A DNA stretch of 64,000 nucleotides from Isoetes taiwanensis. Its lineage: Eukaryota > Streptophyta > Lycopodiopsida > Isoetales > Isoetaceae. The translations under genes and the position numbers were made by a program. The stretch is taken from assembly GCA_021234155.1 (NCBI GenBank), contig JAJEKV010000011.1:16880677-16944676 (forward strand), written 5' to 3'. The notes beneath the pieces are model-generated. The model had not been told where the DNA came from. It saw nothing but the letters and a program-made list of their open reading frames with translations, and searched no databases. Shown one piece after another: positions 10,537 to 21,900 of this stretch (its first letter is position 1; each line of letters starts with the position of its first letter).

Positions 10537-12454
10537 TTAGTTATTGGCAAACAATTGTTCTGTCATACCAACATCTGCGTGAAGATTAGACAGAAGTATA
10601 TAGGTTGCAGAACTGGAGGTCTCCAAACTAAGGGCATGTCTAGCTGCGCGTTTTCCTCGTCCAAAAGCATCATGAGTTCTACAAGATCCAAGAAATGTTG
10701 TCCACAGACTAGCACTGGGTTGAAAGGGCATGTTGTTCATTAATGCCTCTGCATTATCCAGGCATCCTGCCCTTCCAAGGAGATCAACCATGCAGCTGTA
10801 ATGCTCCATTGTAGGTGAAAGACAATAATTACTGGCTATAGAAATGAAGCAATAGCTACCTTCATCAACCATACCATCATGACTGCACGCAAAGATAATA
10901 CTGTCCAAAGTCACTGCATCTGGTCTGATCCCTTCTTGCACCATCTTATGCAAAATCTTAACCGCACCCTTACCATTACCATGCTGCGCATATGCAGCTA
11001 CCATGGAAGACCATGAAACAACATCCTTCCAAGGCATTTCCTCAAAACGTTGGGAGGCTTTATTGAAGTTGCCTTGCCTAGCATGCATGCTGATCATTAT
11101 TGTCCAAGAAATGATATTCCTGTCGGGCATTTCATTGAAGAACTGGATGGCTTTTTCAGATAATCCATGGTCAGCATAAGCAGACAGTATGACATTCCAC
11201 GAAACTGTGTTCCTTTGAGGCATTTGTTTAATGAGCTCAAAGGCATCCTTGAGATATTCATGATGTGCATATGCAGCAACCATGATGTTCCATGAAACTA
11301 CATTCGTTTCAGGCATTTGTTTAAAGAGGTAAAAGGCTTCCTTCAAGTTTCCTTCCTGGACATATGCTGAAATCATGGTATTCCATGACACAATGTCCTG
11401 CCGAGGCATTGTTTCAAAAATTTTAAGAGCCTCATCAAACATTCCCTGCTGGGCATAGACTACAAGGATAGAGTTCCAAGAGATCATATTCCTTTGGGGC
11501 ATTTTCTCAAAAACTTCAAGGGCATCCATGAAATATCCTTCCTGAGCATAAGCTGTAATCATGGCATTCCAGGAGATAACATCCCTTTGAGGCATTTGTT
11601 CAAAAATTTCAAATGCTTGTCTGAACTGCCCATGTTGGCATGAGCTACAAGAAGGGTATTCCATGTCACAATGTTAGGTTCTGGCATTTCTGCAAGAAGA
11701 CCAAAGGCTTCTTTGAGCATTCCTTGCTGTGCATAAACCGCAACCATGGCATTCCACGAAACTATATCATGCTCAGGCATCTGTTTGAAAAAAGTTAAGG
11801 CAATGTCAAAATTCCCTTGTCTGGCATAACCTGAGATCATTGCATTCCATGAAATTATATCACGTTCAGGCATTTGCTCAAAAAGTTTAAGAGCTTCTTC
11901 CATACACCCCTGTTGGGCATACCCTGCAATAATTGCATTCCACGATACCACGTTTCGTTCAGGCATCTCTTTAAAAAGTTCCATGGCCTTCTTTACATAA
12001 CCATGCTGACATAATGCGCCAATCATGGTTGTCCATGACACCACATTCCTGTGCGGCATTTGCTCAAAAAGTTCAAATGCCTCCTTGAGAAGTCCTTGAA
12101 GGTTATATGCAGCAATCATGATGTTCCATGAAAAGCATTCCTTTGCCTATGCATGTTATCAAACACTTTCCTTGCATCTTGCACAGCTCCACACTTCCCA
12201 TACATTTGCATGAGTTGGTTGGATAAAAACACATTTTTGTTTAACCCACGCTGAACTAAGAACTGATGAATGTGCCTACCCTCCGTTAGAACCTTTGCAT
12301 TGCCACATCGCTTTAAAATTGCGGAAATAGTTTTGACATCCAATGTTCTTTTTGACCATGCCTGTTGCCATTGTGCTCGTATTTCACTAGCAAATGTATC
12401 TACTGTGCGATCAGGCCATTTGGAGAAGCTACATCCACGTCCAATGTGTAGCAT
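10537..12454 (-). CDS. S-repeat-rich PPR protein with two frameshifts
   Basis: Plant pentatricopeptide-repeat proteins bind organelle RNA and act in editing, splicing or stability. Here about a dozen or more 31-residue S motifs run in series (WNAMI.AYAQ.G....A..LFEQMP.RD..S). They follow an N-terminal part with a CGNAKVLTEGRHIHQFLVQR helix pair and MYGKCG. The end reads MVDLLGRAG...A..LM...PF.P.ASLWTTFL.SCR, an E-type tail, and stops soon after YILLSNLHADVG with no E+ or DYW domain. The start chosen is ATG at 12452-12454. The frame breaks twice: near 12125-12140 (TTTTCATGG, where one more T restores ..FSWNIMIAAY) and near 11625-11640 (AACATGGGC, where one more C restores AHANHGQFRQAFE). All repeats on both sides are otherwise clean. 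Either the assembly lost two bases in homopolymers or this is a very young pseudogene. Confidence 0.85.
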
Positions 12455-13465
12455 CTGGCTTGATTGTCACATGTTGATGCCTTCTGAATACCTTCTGAAT
12501 GGAATTCAAAATGTGGGTTTGCTTTCTGAATACCTTCTAATGAAATAAAAAATGTGGGTAGCAATATAAGCATCACAGCTATGACTACTACCACTCTGAT
12601 ATTAATCCCTGTTATTATTGAGAAATTACCCACCTTCATCCTCGAGGAAACACAAACTGTGCATATCCTGTATGATGCGTTTGGAAGGTAATGATTTAAA
12701 TATCATCCCATAGACAATGTCATTTCTCATCTCACAAGCTAGCATTGCAGCACCTTTTTTTTTTCCTTCATTCCCGATTTCGCTAACATCCGTGAAACAA
12801 TGAGCAATATTTAACGGCTATAGCAGCTCCTATTTCCTTCAAGCCCAAAAACCATAATATTCTTCAAACCTGTCTTTTGAAGAGTGCTGTGATTCGAAAA
12901 AAAAAAACTCGTCATAAAGAAGACATCAAGGAATCTAGAAATATCATGCCTCTGTAAATTGAGCTAGACGAATTAAAATTCCAGTAAATCGACTTTTGCT
13001 GCCCTAATTTCCAGTGCTGTATCTCTTTTGTATCTACGACATAATTTTTGTCCTAATTATTTCATGTTTGGCACGTACAAAATGTTTGTCCTACATTGGC
13101 ACGTTTGCACAAACGAACACGGGTTGAGACTTTGAAGCAATTTGAGGCTATTCAGGCTTTGAAGCAATTTGAGGCTATTCAGGTTGCATTGCAGCAAGCT
13201 AAAAGATTTTGAACACGTGGAGAGCCTTAGAATCGTTGGATTTATCTAGCGTCGGGGTAATTCGTGGAAATTCTAGTTGTTCATGGGTGGGATGGGAAGT
13301 TATGATCGTCTTGGGAATCGAGTTGGTTTGTTGTTGCATCATGTTTTATGGCTATGGCATATCATGCACACTGTCAATCGAATCCAACAATTCAAAGCCA
13401 TGTTAGTATTGCAGTGTTGCAATTTGTCCTTATGCAACATTTTCATTTAATTGCACAAAAGTTAC
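12455..13465. other. PPR upstream region; 25-bp tandem repeat
   Basis: No supported gene. A 25-bp unit with TTTGAAGCAATTTGAGGCTA is duplicated in tandem near 13130-13183. The stretch holds the presumed promoter of the minus-strand PPR gene, but I see no clear TATA box. Confidence 0.4.
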
Positions 13466-13469
13466 AGAT

Positions 13470-14173
13470 TTGGAGGAGGACTAACAAGGCAGGCAAATGA
13501 ATCTGAGTACATATGGGTGTTAGATCCAATTGATGGAACAAAAAGTTTCATCACATGTGCGTTGTGGCCTTTAACTAGCCTGATTGGTCTTCCTACTTTC
13601 TAACTCATACGGACCAGATTTGGACGTTTGCAGGGAAGCCAGCGTTTGGGACTCTAATTGCCTTGCTGCATAAGGGAGTTCCAATAAGTCTCAATCACAC
13701 CCCAAAAGTCACTCCATGCAATTCTCAGAAGAGCAAGGTCAAGTGCTAGAAGTATCCAGAATTTGGTTGTGGAGATGTTCCAAAAGCCTGCATAAATGGC
13801 TTTATAGACATAATATGCCTCAAAACTTAAGTCTTAGAGACCCAAGAAAGATAATACGTCATGTCCAAGCTAACTAATAATGCAAAATACATAGCAACAT
13901 ACCTCAGCTGGTAGAACTTGTGAGGAATATGCTCAAATTGGGCTAACCATATATCATAATTGTTCCAGTTTCTACCGCAGGCAAACACGAAATGGTGCTA
14001 ATTCTGGCATACATAGCTCCTTTCATAGGTCCTTGGGGCCATTGATCAGCCGGTTTTGCGTGAACGTTGGATTGGAAAAAGCGGCCATCCTACAACTTTA
14101 AACGGTCAACCAATTGTGACACACTCTTGCAGCTCTCTTGCGGGTGCATATTTGTATGCAAATGTCACTATCT
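13470..14173 (+). pseudogene. IMPL2/HISN7-like inositol-phosphatase-family fragment
   Basis: Three exon-like pieces match the plastid inositol-monophosphatase-like protein that serves as histidinol-phosphate phosphatase in plant histidine synthesis. Piece 1 (to about 13556) contains ESEYIWVLDPIDGTKSFIT, including the DPIDGT metal-binding motif of the family. Piece 2 (13633-13686, after TTTGCAG) reads GKPAFGTLIALLHKGVPI. Piece 3 (14029-14173, after TTTCATAG) reads VLGAIDQPVLRERWIGKSG...LNG. The joins give the expected family order. The first donor appears changed (T|GTGCGT, giving W for G) and the second junction lacks a GT. The remainder of the protein is not seen after 14173, where an inverted-repeat element begins. 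It is likely a truncated, inactive copy. Confidence 0.75.
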
Positions 14174-14218
14174 TACAAGAAATTTATCGCGGCGGCCAAG
14201 GCCGCCGCGAACATTTCT
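14174..14218 (+). repeat. 45-bp GC-palindrome terminal repeat, left copy
   Basis: Starts TACAAGAAATTTATCGCGG, runs through a palindrome with 11-bp arms around AA (CGCGGCGGCC AA GGCCGCCGCG), and ends CGAACATTTCT. An inverted copy with two mismatches lies at 32548-32592. It abuts the point where the IMPL2-like sequence stops. CACTA transposons often begin CACTACAAGAAA; CACTA lies seven bases to the left here, but not in register. Confidence 0.75.
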
Positions 14219-14399
14219 TTGGGCCAGACTGGAGCAAAAATGGCCCAAATCCAAAAGACAATAGGTCTTAAAAGAAAACCTTATGGTGAGCTAGAAAACC
14301 AAGTGCTTGGCTCCATTCAGTCGAGTCATGCCCCAAAAGTCATCTCCAAATTTCTTCCAAGATTTTCTTGGGTTCTATGTAAATTCTCTTGAGATTCCT

Positions 14400-14830
14400 T
14401 TAAAATTTTCTACATACCGTGATTCCAAAAGCAGAAAACCAAAGCCAAAGTCGATTATCTAACTTCTGCTGATCCCTGTGAAAAAAAGCATCTAAGGACC
14501 TGCAAACGATGCGAATAGCATTTGGACGCCATAGCCTTGCCCTGGAGGAAACTCGAAGCCTTAGATCTGTGCACAGCGACCATGTCCCACCCAGATTCTT
14601 CATCTGCCGTACAGTTTTGGAGGAGTAAAAGATGTATGTCTGCATTCACGATTTCAAAAGAGCCGATTTGTTCTTTGTCCAAAATGATGCCCCAAATTTA
14701 TAAATCTAAATTAAAGGGCTTCGGCCTATGCATTGATAAAAGAATGGCGCAAGCACAAGGCAGCAAAGGGAATGGCACTGATCGAGATGGAGATACATGC
14801 AGTCTGTAGAAGCTGCTGGTAGTGTTGTCG
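14400..14830. other. Gap: no recognised gene
   Basis: Both strands are partly open but match nothing I recognise. It may be a remnant of an exon downstream of the S-lectin kinase fragment. Confidence 0.3.
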
Positions 14831-14831
14831 C

Positions 14832-15371
14832 TTATCTGCCCCCATGGAAAAACCCAACTAGGCAGCTTGCATTTAGCAAACAGAGATTTCTACAATCATC
14901 AACACTAGACAGCTTCCGATAAGAAGAATAATTGTTGGGTAAGTAATCGATGTTCTTTAGTATGTCAGTGAGTGAAGCCCTATTACAGTCTCGAGTGTAT
15001 GCCTTTGATTTTAGCTGGCAGCCAGCTTCGGGCTTTGAAGTAACTGAAAGCTGAAAATAATTTGAATTGGGGCATGAACAACCTGTTTGGCTGCAGAGTC
15101 TATATGAACCACAGCTTGTGAGTAGATCACAATTGTCAAATTGCTGCTTATGAATCACCCACTTTGTAGCCGTAATCTGCCCATCGTCTTCCAATCTCAC
15201 AAATGCAGCAAAGGAAAACTCGTTGGCATGCAGTGGTGGTAAATTGCGGCATCGGAGTTTGATCTGCCATAGCATCAGAGTTTGATCTGCCATAGCCAGA
15301 GCAGAGCAGCAGCAGAGCACGAAACAGGGGACGGAGTCTTTGTTGCAGCGCAATGCTTGAGTGCAGAGCAA
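14832..15371 (-). pseudogene. G-type (S-locus) lectin receptor kinase ectodomain fragment
   Basis: The minus strand encodes the EGF-like and PAN/apple part of an S-domain receptor kinase ectodomain, a plasma-membrane receptor class. It contains FVRLEDDGQITATKWVI, then CDLLTSCGSYRLCSQTGCSC (EGF-like cysteines), then GCQ......CN....L..I...DY and SSVDDCRNLCLLNASCLVGF, a PAN-domain core. No lectin domain, transmembrane segment or kinase domain is adjacent. Upstream on the same strand is a 23-bp tandem repeat (CAGAGTTTGATCTGCCATAG, 15250-15298). It is a partial, probably non-functional piece. Confidence 0.75.
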
Positions 15372-15379
15372 GAAAAGGG

Positions 15380-16085
15380 GAAGTTTGACGTCACCATGAT
15401 GTCACTATCTTCATATACGTGTCAGTACCATAATGCCTCAAACAAAATAACATCAGGTTCCAAGATTGTTTGCATCTTACGTGTCACAACCATAATGCCT
15501 CAAACAAAATAACTTCAAATAAATACCTTCAAACAGAAAATGAAACTGAATTATATATGAGTTGATAATTGTGGCATGCCAGCAATTTTTCGTTTGGATA
15601 CGTGAAGCTTGCATTTTTCATGTTTTGGTTAGGTATACTACAAGTCCTTACTTGTTCAGCCAAAATGCCATGGAATCATTTAATCAAATCAGGGAAAAGG
15701 CATTTATATACTTACTAAGAGTGCATTGTATTTCTGGTGTTTCTGCTCTTTAAATTGAAAGAAAGAAAAGTTATTAACGTTTGCATAGGTCTTTGAGGTC
15801 AAGCGTTAGTTTAGTTCGTGTAGAGCTGTGGAGAAATCCTTTGGTGCTCAGTTCCTCTGCATAGCCGCTAGTTCTACCCCTGCTTTGCCATTTTGGAGCA
15901 CCATGAAATCAATTGTTTGAGTCTAGAAAGGAAAGATCTGTGTCAATCCATAGCCATTCTCTCTCTTTGTGACAAATTACTCTTCTCAATTTTCGTTAGT
16001 TGACATGTCTTGTCCTATAATTTTCTTTATCATGGCAATCAAAAGCATTTATGTGCTAGATAACTGGTCGGATTGAGGGGTTTTT
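15380..16085. other. Gap: AT-rich, no recognised gene
   Basis: A short duplicated phrase (CATAATGCCTCAAACAAAATAAC) occurs near 15428-15452 and 15489-15512. Nothing else is supported. Confidence 0.35.
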
Positions 16086-16977
16086 AACCGGTGAACTAGC
16101 AGGCAGCGGCGCCGTGAGCGGCATAAATCAGCAGGCTATTAAAATTTTGTTGATGATGTGGCCGAATTTTTTTTTTCCTCTGCAATTTTTGCCCTTTTCT
16201 CCTTTGCGATAGAGGATGCTAGAGCTTTTGGCAATGGTGATCCCTCCGTTAATTGAGACGCTGCATGTCTTTTTAGGTTTCTTAGGTTCCGCTGCATGGT
16301 GCTTGTTGTTTTTATGATTTTTTTCGTCTTTTGTCATGTTTTATAATGTTCTTGTTTTGTTTTTGTAGGTTCTAGGGTATAATGCATGAACATCATTCTT
16401 CAAGATTTTTTGACAATTTTCGAGGTTGTTGGTGAGTTCAGAGTTCGGAGGTGATGAATTTACCAGTTCATAGTGCGTTTTGAGGTTCTTGACGAGTTTT
16501 TTTAAGATTTTTGGCGAGTTTTGAGGTCTGAGCTACCGACATTTACGAGTTTAGCGATCTTTTACGAGTTCTTGAGGATTGGGGAGTTTGGAGTTTGAAG
16601 TTGCTGCATTTACAAGTTCTGAGTTGCTTTTGATGTTCTTGACGAGTTTTGAGGCGGCTAACTGGATTTACTAAAGGTAATTGTCTATTCTGCTTCATTG
16701 TTTTTAAAGTTTACTCATCTGTTTGATTTTCTTGCAGGTTTTACCATCTGCAAGTCTTACAATTAATAGGTAATGGTTTTATGTTGCATGCAGAGTTTAC
16801 TTGCAGAGTTATAAACGAACTTATAATGTTTGATTGCAGATTTGTTGCAAAGTTGTAAGGGTTTACGATGACAGAATCAAGATTGATGCTATTGTTTGTT
16901 TGTTATTTTCTTGTAATTCGGCTTACTGATTCCTGTGTGAGTATCAGTCCTTCAATCGCTTTGGTAGATGACTCATC

Positions 16978-17824
16978 TTGGATGACACTCTAATTGAAGA
17001 TGAAACTATATGTGCTGATAAGATAATTCAGACCACAAATCCTGCAGCTGTAGAAAGTTTTATTATAGATGTTGAACAGTTGCCATGGTTTAATAAAGGG
17101 TTTAGTGAAAAACCAGATTCAACTAAGGCTAAGTCCAACAAATTTGCTGATTTGGATGAACAGATGTTAGATGAAGTAGACAAGGGTGAGAAGGGCAGAT
17201 CAAGTAAACTAAATAACTGGGCAAGGAAGAAATTTGACGCTTGACGAAAATTTGTCAAGGATGACATTAACGTTCCACAGATTGACTTGTCAATACCAAT
17301 CGAGGATACATCTCATGTTGAGTTGAATGAGATGCTAGTGAGATTTCTGCTGCAAGTCGGAAAAAAGGATGGTTCTTTGTTTCCTGCCGGCAAATAAGAT
17401 TTTAAACCTATTGTTTAGTTTTTTTTATGTATTTAATTAATGGTTTGTTTTTGCAGTTTGAATTTTTTGTTGAAGGCAGTAGGGAGGATTGTGCGCAAAA
17501 GGCAGGAATCAAAGATGGTTGTGACTGGGGTAAGAGTAGAAGAGTTCAATATCTTAAGAGATCCCTTGTTTGTTAGAGCTAGGCTCGCATCCGTTGCATC
17601 CGCAGACATTTCTAGGAAGGCTGGTGTAGGAGTAAAGCAAAAGAAGGCGCAAGCCATTCCCTATAATTGTGAAAAGGATCTACTTGCAGACCTGGATTAC
17701 AAGATAGAGACGCCTCGAGGTGTTCAAAGATGTTTGTGTTTTTACCTATGCTCTAGATTTGCCATTGGGGGAGCCGGTGAGTTGTATGAAGCCAAAGATG
17801 TTGACTTGACACTTGAATCTGATG
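16978..17824 (+). pseudogene. Tyrosine recombinase, N-terminal and core part
   Basis: The order of blocks matches DUF3504 proteins (KIAA1958/ZMYM type), which derive from Crypton tyrosine recombinases. It starts acidic, then KLNNWARKKFDA*RKF (the TGA at 17242-17244 stands where Trp is expected). Next is a SAM-like core-binding block (HVELNEMLVRFLLQVGKKDG), a probable short intron (about 17395-17456), LNFLLKAVGRIVRKRQ, LRDPLFVRAR, an acidic linker, and TPRGVQRCLCFYLCSRFAIG followed by AGELYEAKDVDL. In the family the last block is F.LRGG.EH.., with the first catalytic Arg; here Ile stands at that place, so catalysis was probably lost. The frame ends abruptly at ..LESD where the CACTA element enters. 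The true start codon is not determined. Confidence 0.75.
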
Positions 17825-18049
17825 CACAACAAGAGAAAGGCCATTTAGCGATGTCTGTAGCGACGTCTGGGTCACGTCTATGCGACGTCTGACCACATGA
17901 CACAGACGTGATACAGACGTCGCTAGAGACACGTTGCATGTGACGCGGTCCTAGACGTCGCATGCGATGTATACAGACGTGACACAGACGTGCCATATAC
18001 GTGACGCATACGTGACATAGACGTCGCATGCGACGTATACCAGACGTCG

Positions 18050-18345
18050 CAGCCACGTGTAATATTTATAAAAAATTGAAGTGGAATAAAAAATCCACGT
18101 GGAATATAATATCCACGTGTAATAAAAATTCCACGTGGAATATAATATCCACGTGTAATAAAAATTCCACGTGGAATATAATATCCACGTGTAATAGAAA
18201 TTCCACGTGTAATAAAAAATCCACGTGTAATTAAAAAAGCCACGTGGAATTAAAAAACTAGACGTCGCATACAATGTTATGTAAAATTTTTGAAAAATCC
18301 ATGTGTAATTAAAAAATCCACGTGTAATAAAAAATGTAGACGTCG
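18050..18345. repeat. Array of about 11 CCACGTG boxes in the CACTA subterminal region
   Basis: A 36-bp unit alternates TCCACGTGTAATAAAAAT and TCCACGTGGAATATAATA. CACGTG is the G-box core read by plant bZIP and bHLH factors. Here it is most simply part of a transposase-binding subterminal array, but host factors could bind it. Confidence 0.8.
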
Positions 18346-18539
18346 CATGCGACGTCCTGTAAAAAGAATTTAAAAAAAATAAATAAATGTTTTGCTTAGA
18401 TAATTACAATATGATGTACAAGAGGCAAAAAGCATGTCACCTTTTTTTTTTTAATTGAAAATCGTGTATTGTATTTATATTTTTAAATAATCACAAAAGA
18501 CTCGTTACGGGGAGTATCCACCCTTTTAGCCTAGAGCTA

Positions 18540-20580
18540 ATCTCTGTCAGACTCGGTGGAGTAGTCATCCGAGTAAGTGGTTTGAGGACGCCTCTGAACC
18601 TCAGCTTCAGGGTCGCGATTGGATGGCTCTCCACCAAAGTTCGACGCTCCCTCGTCATCCCCTCGCCCTACGTCCTCGTCTAGGACTTGGTTCATCTCCT
18701 CCACTGCTTCCTATAAAAACCAGAAGAATATTCGTATAACTGTTGATATAGATAAACAGTTCCACGAGTTGTACGTGCTCCTTGTTAGGGGAAAACCCGT
18801 ATAGCCAGTACTATGACAATATGACGAGTATTAGCTAATGACATTTAAAGTTCTTATTAAAATTAATATGAACTAATATAGCTCTTACGAATCTATGGTG
18901 AAACCCTTTCCGACCGCCGGAGCCCAAATGAGACGGAGTTCGTCCACTTGCAGTTGCTTTCGCAGTCCGTTCTGTATGTTTCTATTTGGATCCTTTGCAC
19001 GTTCGAATGCGATCTGATTGCAAGACACACAACATTATCACAAGTTAAAGGAACGAATGGCAAAAAAAATAAGAAATACCTTGATATCTTCCTTATGGTT
19101 TAGGGACTTTTGACCAATCGCCTCCAACTTCTTTGCAATCCTCCTTCAATTTAGTAAGCACTCTTTGCCTTTGATATAAATCGATAGATCAACACAATAT
19201 TAAAATAATAAAAACAAGACTATGACTAGGTCATGTACCTCCTTTTTCGTTGAAGCTCGCCCATCATCGAAATGAGCTTCTTCCAGTTAAAGCTCTTTGC
19301 TTTTTCTATCTCTGGGAAACTCTCTTTCATTTTATTTTTTACGCTCTCTATTTCGCGTTGGTCATAAGCGCCAGGCCACTTCTCTAGACCGCGTGGAGGC
19401 CATAAACGAGAGATATTGTTTGAAACCGCAGTGTAGTATAAAAGACACTTCCGGAGTCATCCTTCTTAGGAAGATCGTCCCTGAAGCATAAATGGTAGGT
19501 ATATAAAAGCGTGTTTATGTCTACCGTCAATATACATATCCCGTCCCGATAGGAAACTTTTGAGCACTTTACAATTTATTCTAAGTGAAAAGAATGAACA
19601 AAACAACAAATTTAGATGGCAAAGTACTAATATTTGAGGTTGATATCTTAAATAATATGTTCACATAAAACTTTCACCAAAAAATTATTATTATTATGAT
19701 AGTCGGGTATATTTGGGGCCAAATCACCCGCCGACTTACGTATTTAAAACAAAGCGAAATGGACGCTCTCCTTCAGTGACACGATGTCGTCGGGATTCGG
19801 ACCTCTCTAATTCAGGCGATTCACGATGTCCTTGAGATCCCGAACCCGATAATTCTGGTGATTCATGTCGTCGTCGCTCTCTTGAACGCTGTGAGTCCGT
19901 TGTTCCACTACCTCTTGACCTGGGAAGTAATGAGAATGAGCATCTTTAACATGTTGCAACCAAAGAAATGTTTGGTATGTAGTGGATATATATTTACCTG
20001 TTGAAATCTCCCTCCAAGTTCCTTGCACCAAAAAAATCTATTCCTGTCTCATGCCTAGAACGGGAGTCCATACTACGTCTACCGACCTCGATATTCTCGC
20101 GAGAACGTGGAGGCCGATAATCAACACTATGTCGATGGGGCATAGGAATTGAAACGTCTGGGGGAGGCTGCCTAACCGGCTTCGGTGTCAAAGAGGCAAA
20201 ATATGCTGCAATTTGTTCTCTCTCAGCGGGAGACATGCTTGCGAGGAAGGCGGGGAGCGGCGGAGGAGCTGCATAAGCACAAATATCACGCAAAAAAAAA
20301 TCCATTTATTTATTATTTTTATAAAAGCTATCTTAATACCCAAACCTGCTGCTGTAGTGACAGGTGGAGGTTGGCTACTTGGAACATCAGCACGATTGCC
20401 CCTACCTCGTGGAGTCCTCCTCCTATTTTCTCTAAACTCTTCCCTTTTCTCTACACAACAAATTAAAACTCCATGCATAAACCTATATATCTAATTAGAG
20501 GGTACAGCGTATAAAAACTATATAAATACTTACCTTCGTCTTCGTCATTCTTCCTACGATTGCGATTACCTTTATTCATC
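18540..20580 (-). CDS. CACTA ORF1-like gene, multi-exon, minus strand
   Basis: Exon-like pieces with fitting splice signals run from about 20577 down to 18540. An ATG near 20577 opens MNKGNRNRRKNDEDEG. Next are an Arg-rich piece (RRRTPRGRGNRADVPSS, about 20350-20455) and PLPAFLASMSPAEREQIAAY with a proline-rich tail (about 20000-20270). Then come VSNNISRLWPPRGLEKWPGA and FPEIEKAKSFNWKKLISMMG (about 19250-19440), KKLEAIGQKSLNHKEDIK (near 19080-19140), and FERAKDPNRNIQNGLRK..VDELRLIW (about 18900-19020). The last piece ends DDYSTESDRD before a stop near 18538. This resembles the ORF1 (plant transposon protein / Transposase_24 type) that accompanies CACTA transposases. Exact exon ends were not all resolved. 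Confidence 0.6.
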
Positions 20581-20604
20581 GCCGAAAAAACTAGCACACC
20601 TAGA

Positions 20605-20862
20605 TCAAAAGAAATTATGAGAGAAACATTTGATAACCATGAATGATATGGTCGCAATAATAGGATGATACTTACAGACTATACAGATCATAAATAGTAA
20701 TTTGATGGTTTGAAATGTGCTACCAATGAGCCCCGGCATCGCTACTGCAGTCTTGACCGTCTTGACCGGGGGCAGAGGGGGAGACGCATAATGCCACGAA
20801 TATCGCATCAGGAGAAAGATAGCCACAATGAGAAAGACCGCTAAGAGTTGAGCCTCTGCCAT
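20605..20862 (-). CDS. Small membrane ORF inside the CACTA element
   Basis: ATG at 20860-20862 opens a peptide with a strong N-terminal hydrophobic helix (MAEAQLLAVFLIVAIFLLM) and then a Pro-rich PPLPPVKTVK segment. A possible GT donor follows PGLIG near 20726, so it could be a first exon. No family is recognised. It lies just upstream of the ORF1-like gene on the same strand. Confidence 0.35.
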   Translation of the reverse strand: MAEAQLLAVFLIVAIFLLMRYSWHYASPPLPPVKTVKTAVAMPGLIGSTFQTIKLLFMICIVCKYHPIIATISFMVIKCFSHNFF

Positions 20863-21009
20863 GACTATATATGTTAATTTGAATATAACGAGAATTAGCG
20901 AGAGAAAAGCTTTGAACAAATATCTTTGAATAAATACCTAAATTTATATTCTTATCTTCTTATTTATATTAGAAAAGTATCTCGTATATATGTATGGGGT
21001 GCATATCTA

Positions 21010-21320
21010 ACTCTAGGTTGCCATATTATCAGGCCATGTATCATGTCATACACCGAACCCTAAATTATCCCACGTGGCATTTTTAGTGCCACATCATGAG
21101 ACTCTACATTGCATGTAGCACATCATCAAACCCTAGGTTGTGTCACGTGACGACTTCATATTGCCACATCATAGTAAGTGCCATGTCATCAAACCCTAGC
21201 TTGCGTGTGCCACATCATCAAACCCTAGATTGTGCCACATGGCATTTACAATCAGGGTTTGCTGATGTAGCACACAAAACCTAGGGTTTGACGTCTGTAG
21301 CGACACTTTATCTACAAGTT
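21010..21320. repeat. CACTA subterminal CATCAAACCCTAG repeats
   Basis: The phrase CATCAAACCCTAG or CCCTAGATTGTGCCAC recurs four or five times, interspersed with CACGTGG and CACATCAT. It continues into a second copy of GACGTCTGTAGCGAC near 21288. The pattern fits subterminal binding repeats. Confidence 0.6.
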
Positions 21321-21429
21321 ATGATTAATAATTTATTTACCATTAATAATAATTTTTTTCATTAATAAATTACTTTTCCATTAGTAATTTTGAATAAAAA
21401 ACATTTATTTGTTGCAACAAGCCTCAAAT

Positions 21430-21900
21430 AGGAAGACAAAATTATATTAATCACTTCTTGCAAGCATTTAACAGTAGCTTAGCCATCTCAAGTGGATCAC
21501 CACACTTCATATGTCATCTCTCTCTCACAACTATATTAGAAGAAAGCCCTGCTGTTTTGAACACATCGATGACGCTAAGAATAGATGGGCGATCCATGTG
21601 CACCAGCTCTCTATCCATCATCATTTGGACCTTCATATGTTGGATGATGTCCAATGTGCTAGAGTATCGGTCGGTTGGGTTTATCTCAACGCACAACCCC
21701 ATAAGCCGTATTGCCTGGACAAAATCAAGGAGCATCTCGTAAATGTAGCCCAAGGAATATATGTCAGATATTTCATGCCTCCATGATGCTTGGTCATCTG
21801 ATGATGATGTAAAAACTCTCTTCTCCCACCAAGGATATCGCACCGTTCCATCTTGTAGTGTATAACGGCTCTTCAACTTGGGAATTCGCTCCTTGCAAAA
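21430..21900 (-). pseudogene. Receptor-kinase C-lobe fragment captured by the CACTA element
   Basis: The minus strand reads SDIYSLGYIYEMLL (kinase subdomain IX, normally SDVYSFG) and, shortly after, GLCVEINPTDRYSSTLDIIQ (subdomain XI, where dRPsm is usual). No ATP-binding or catalytic loop is present. It lies wholly inside the transposon boundaries, so it is a transduplicated host fragment carried by the element. Confidence 0.7.

Noticed and set aside
14174-14218. CACTA terminal repeat (CACTA upstream of TACAAGAAA)
   Set aside because: The CACTA string is out of register, is absent at the right-hand partner, and no 3-bp duplication was found.
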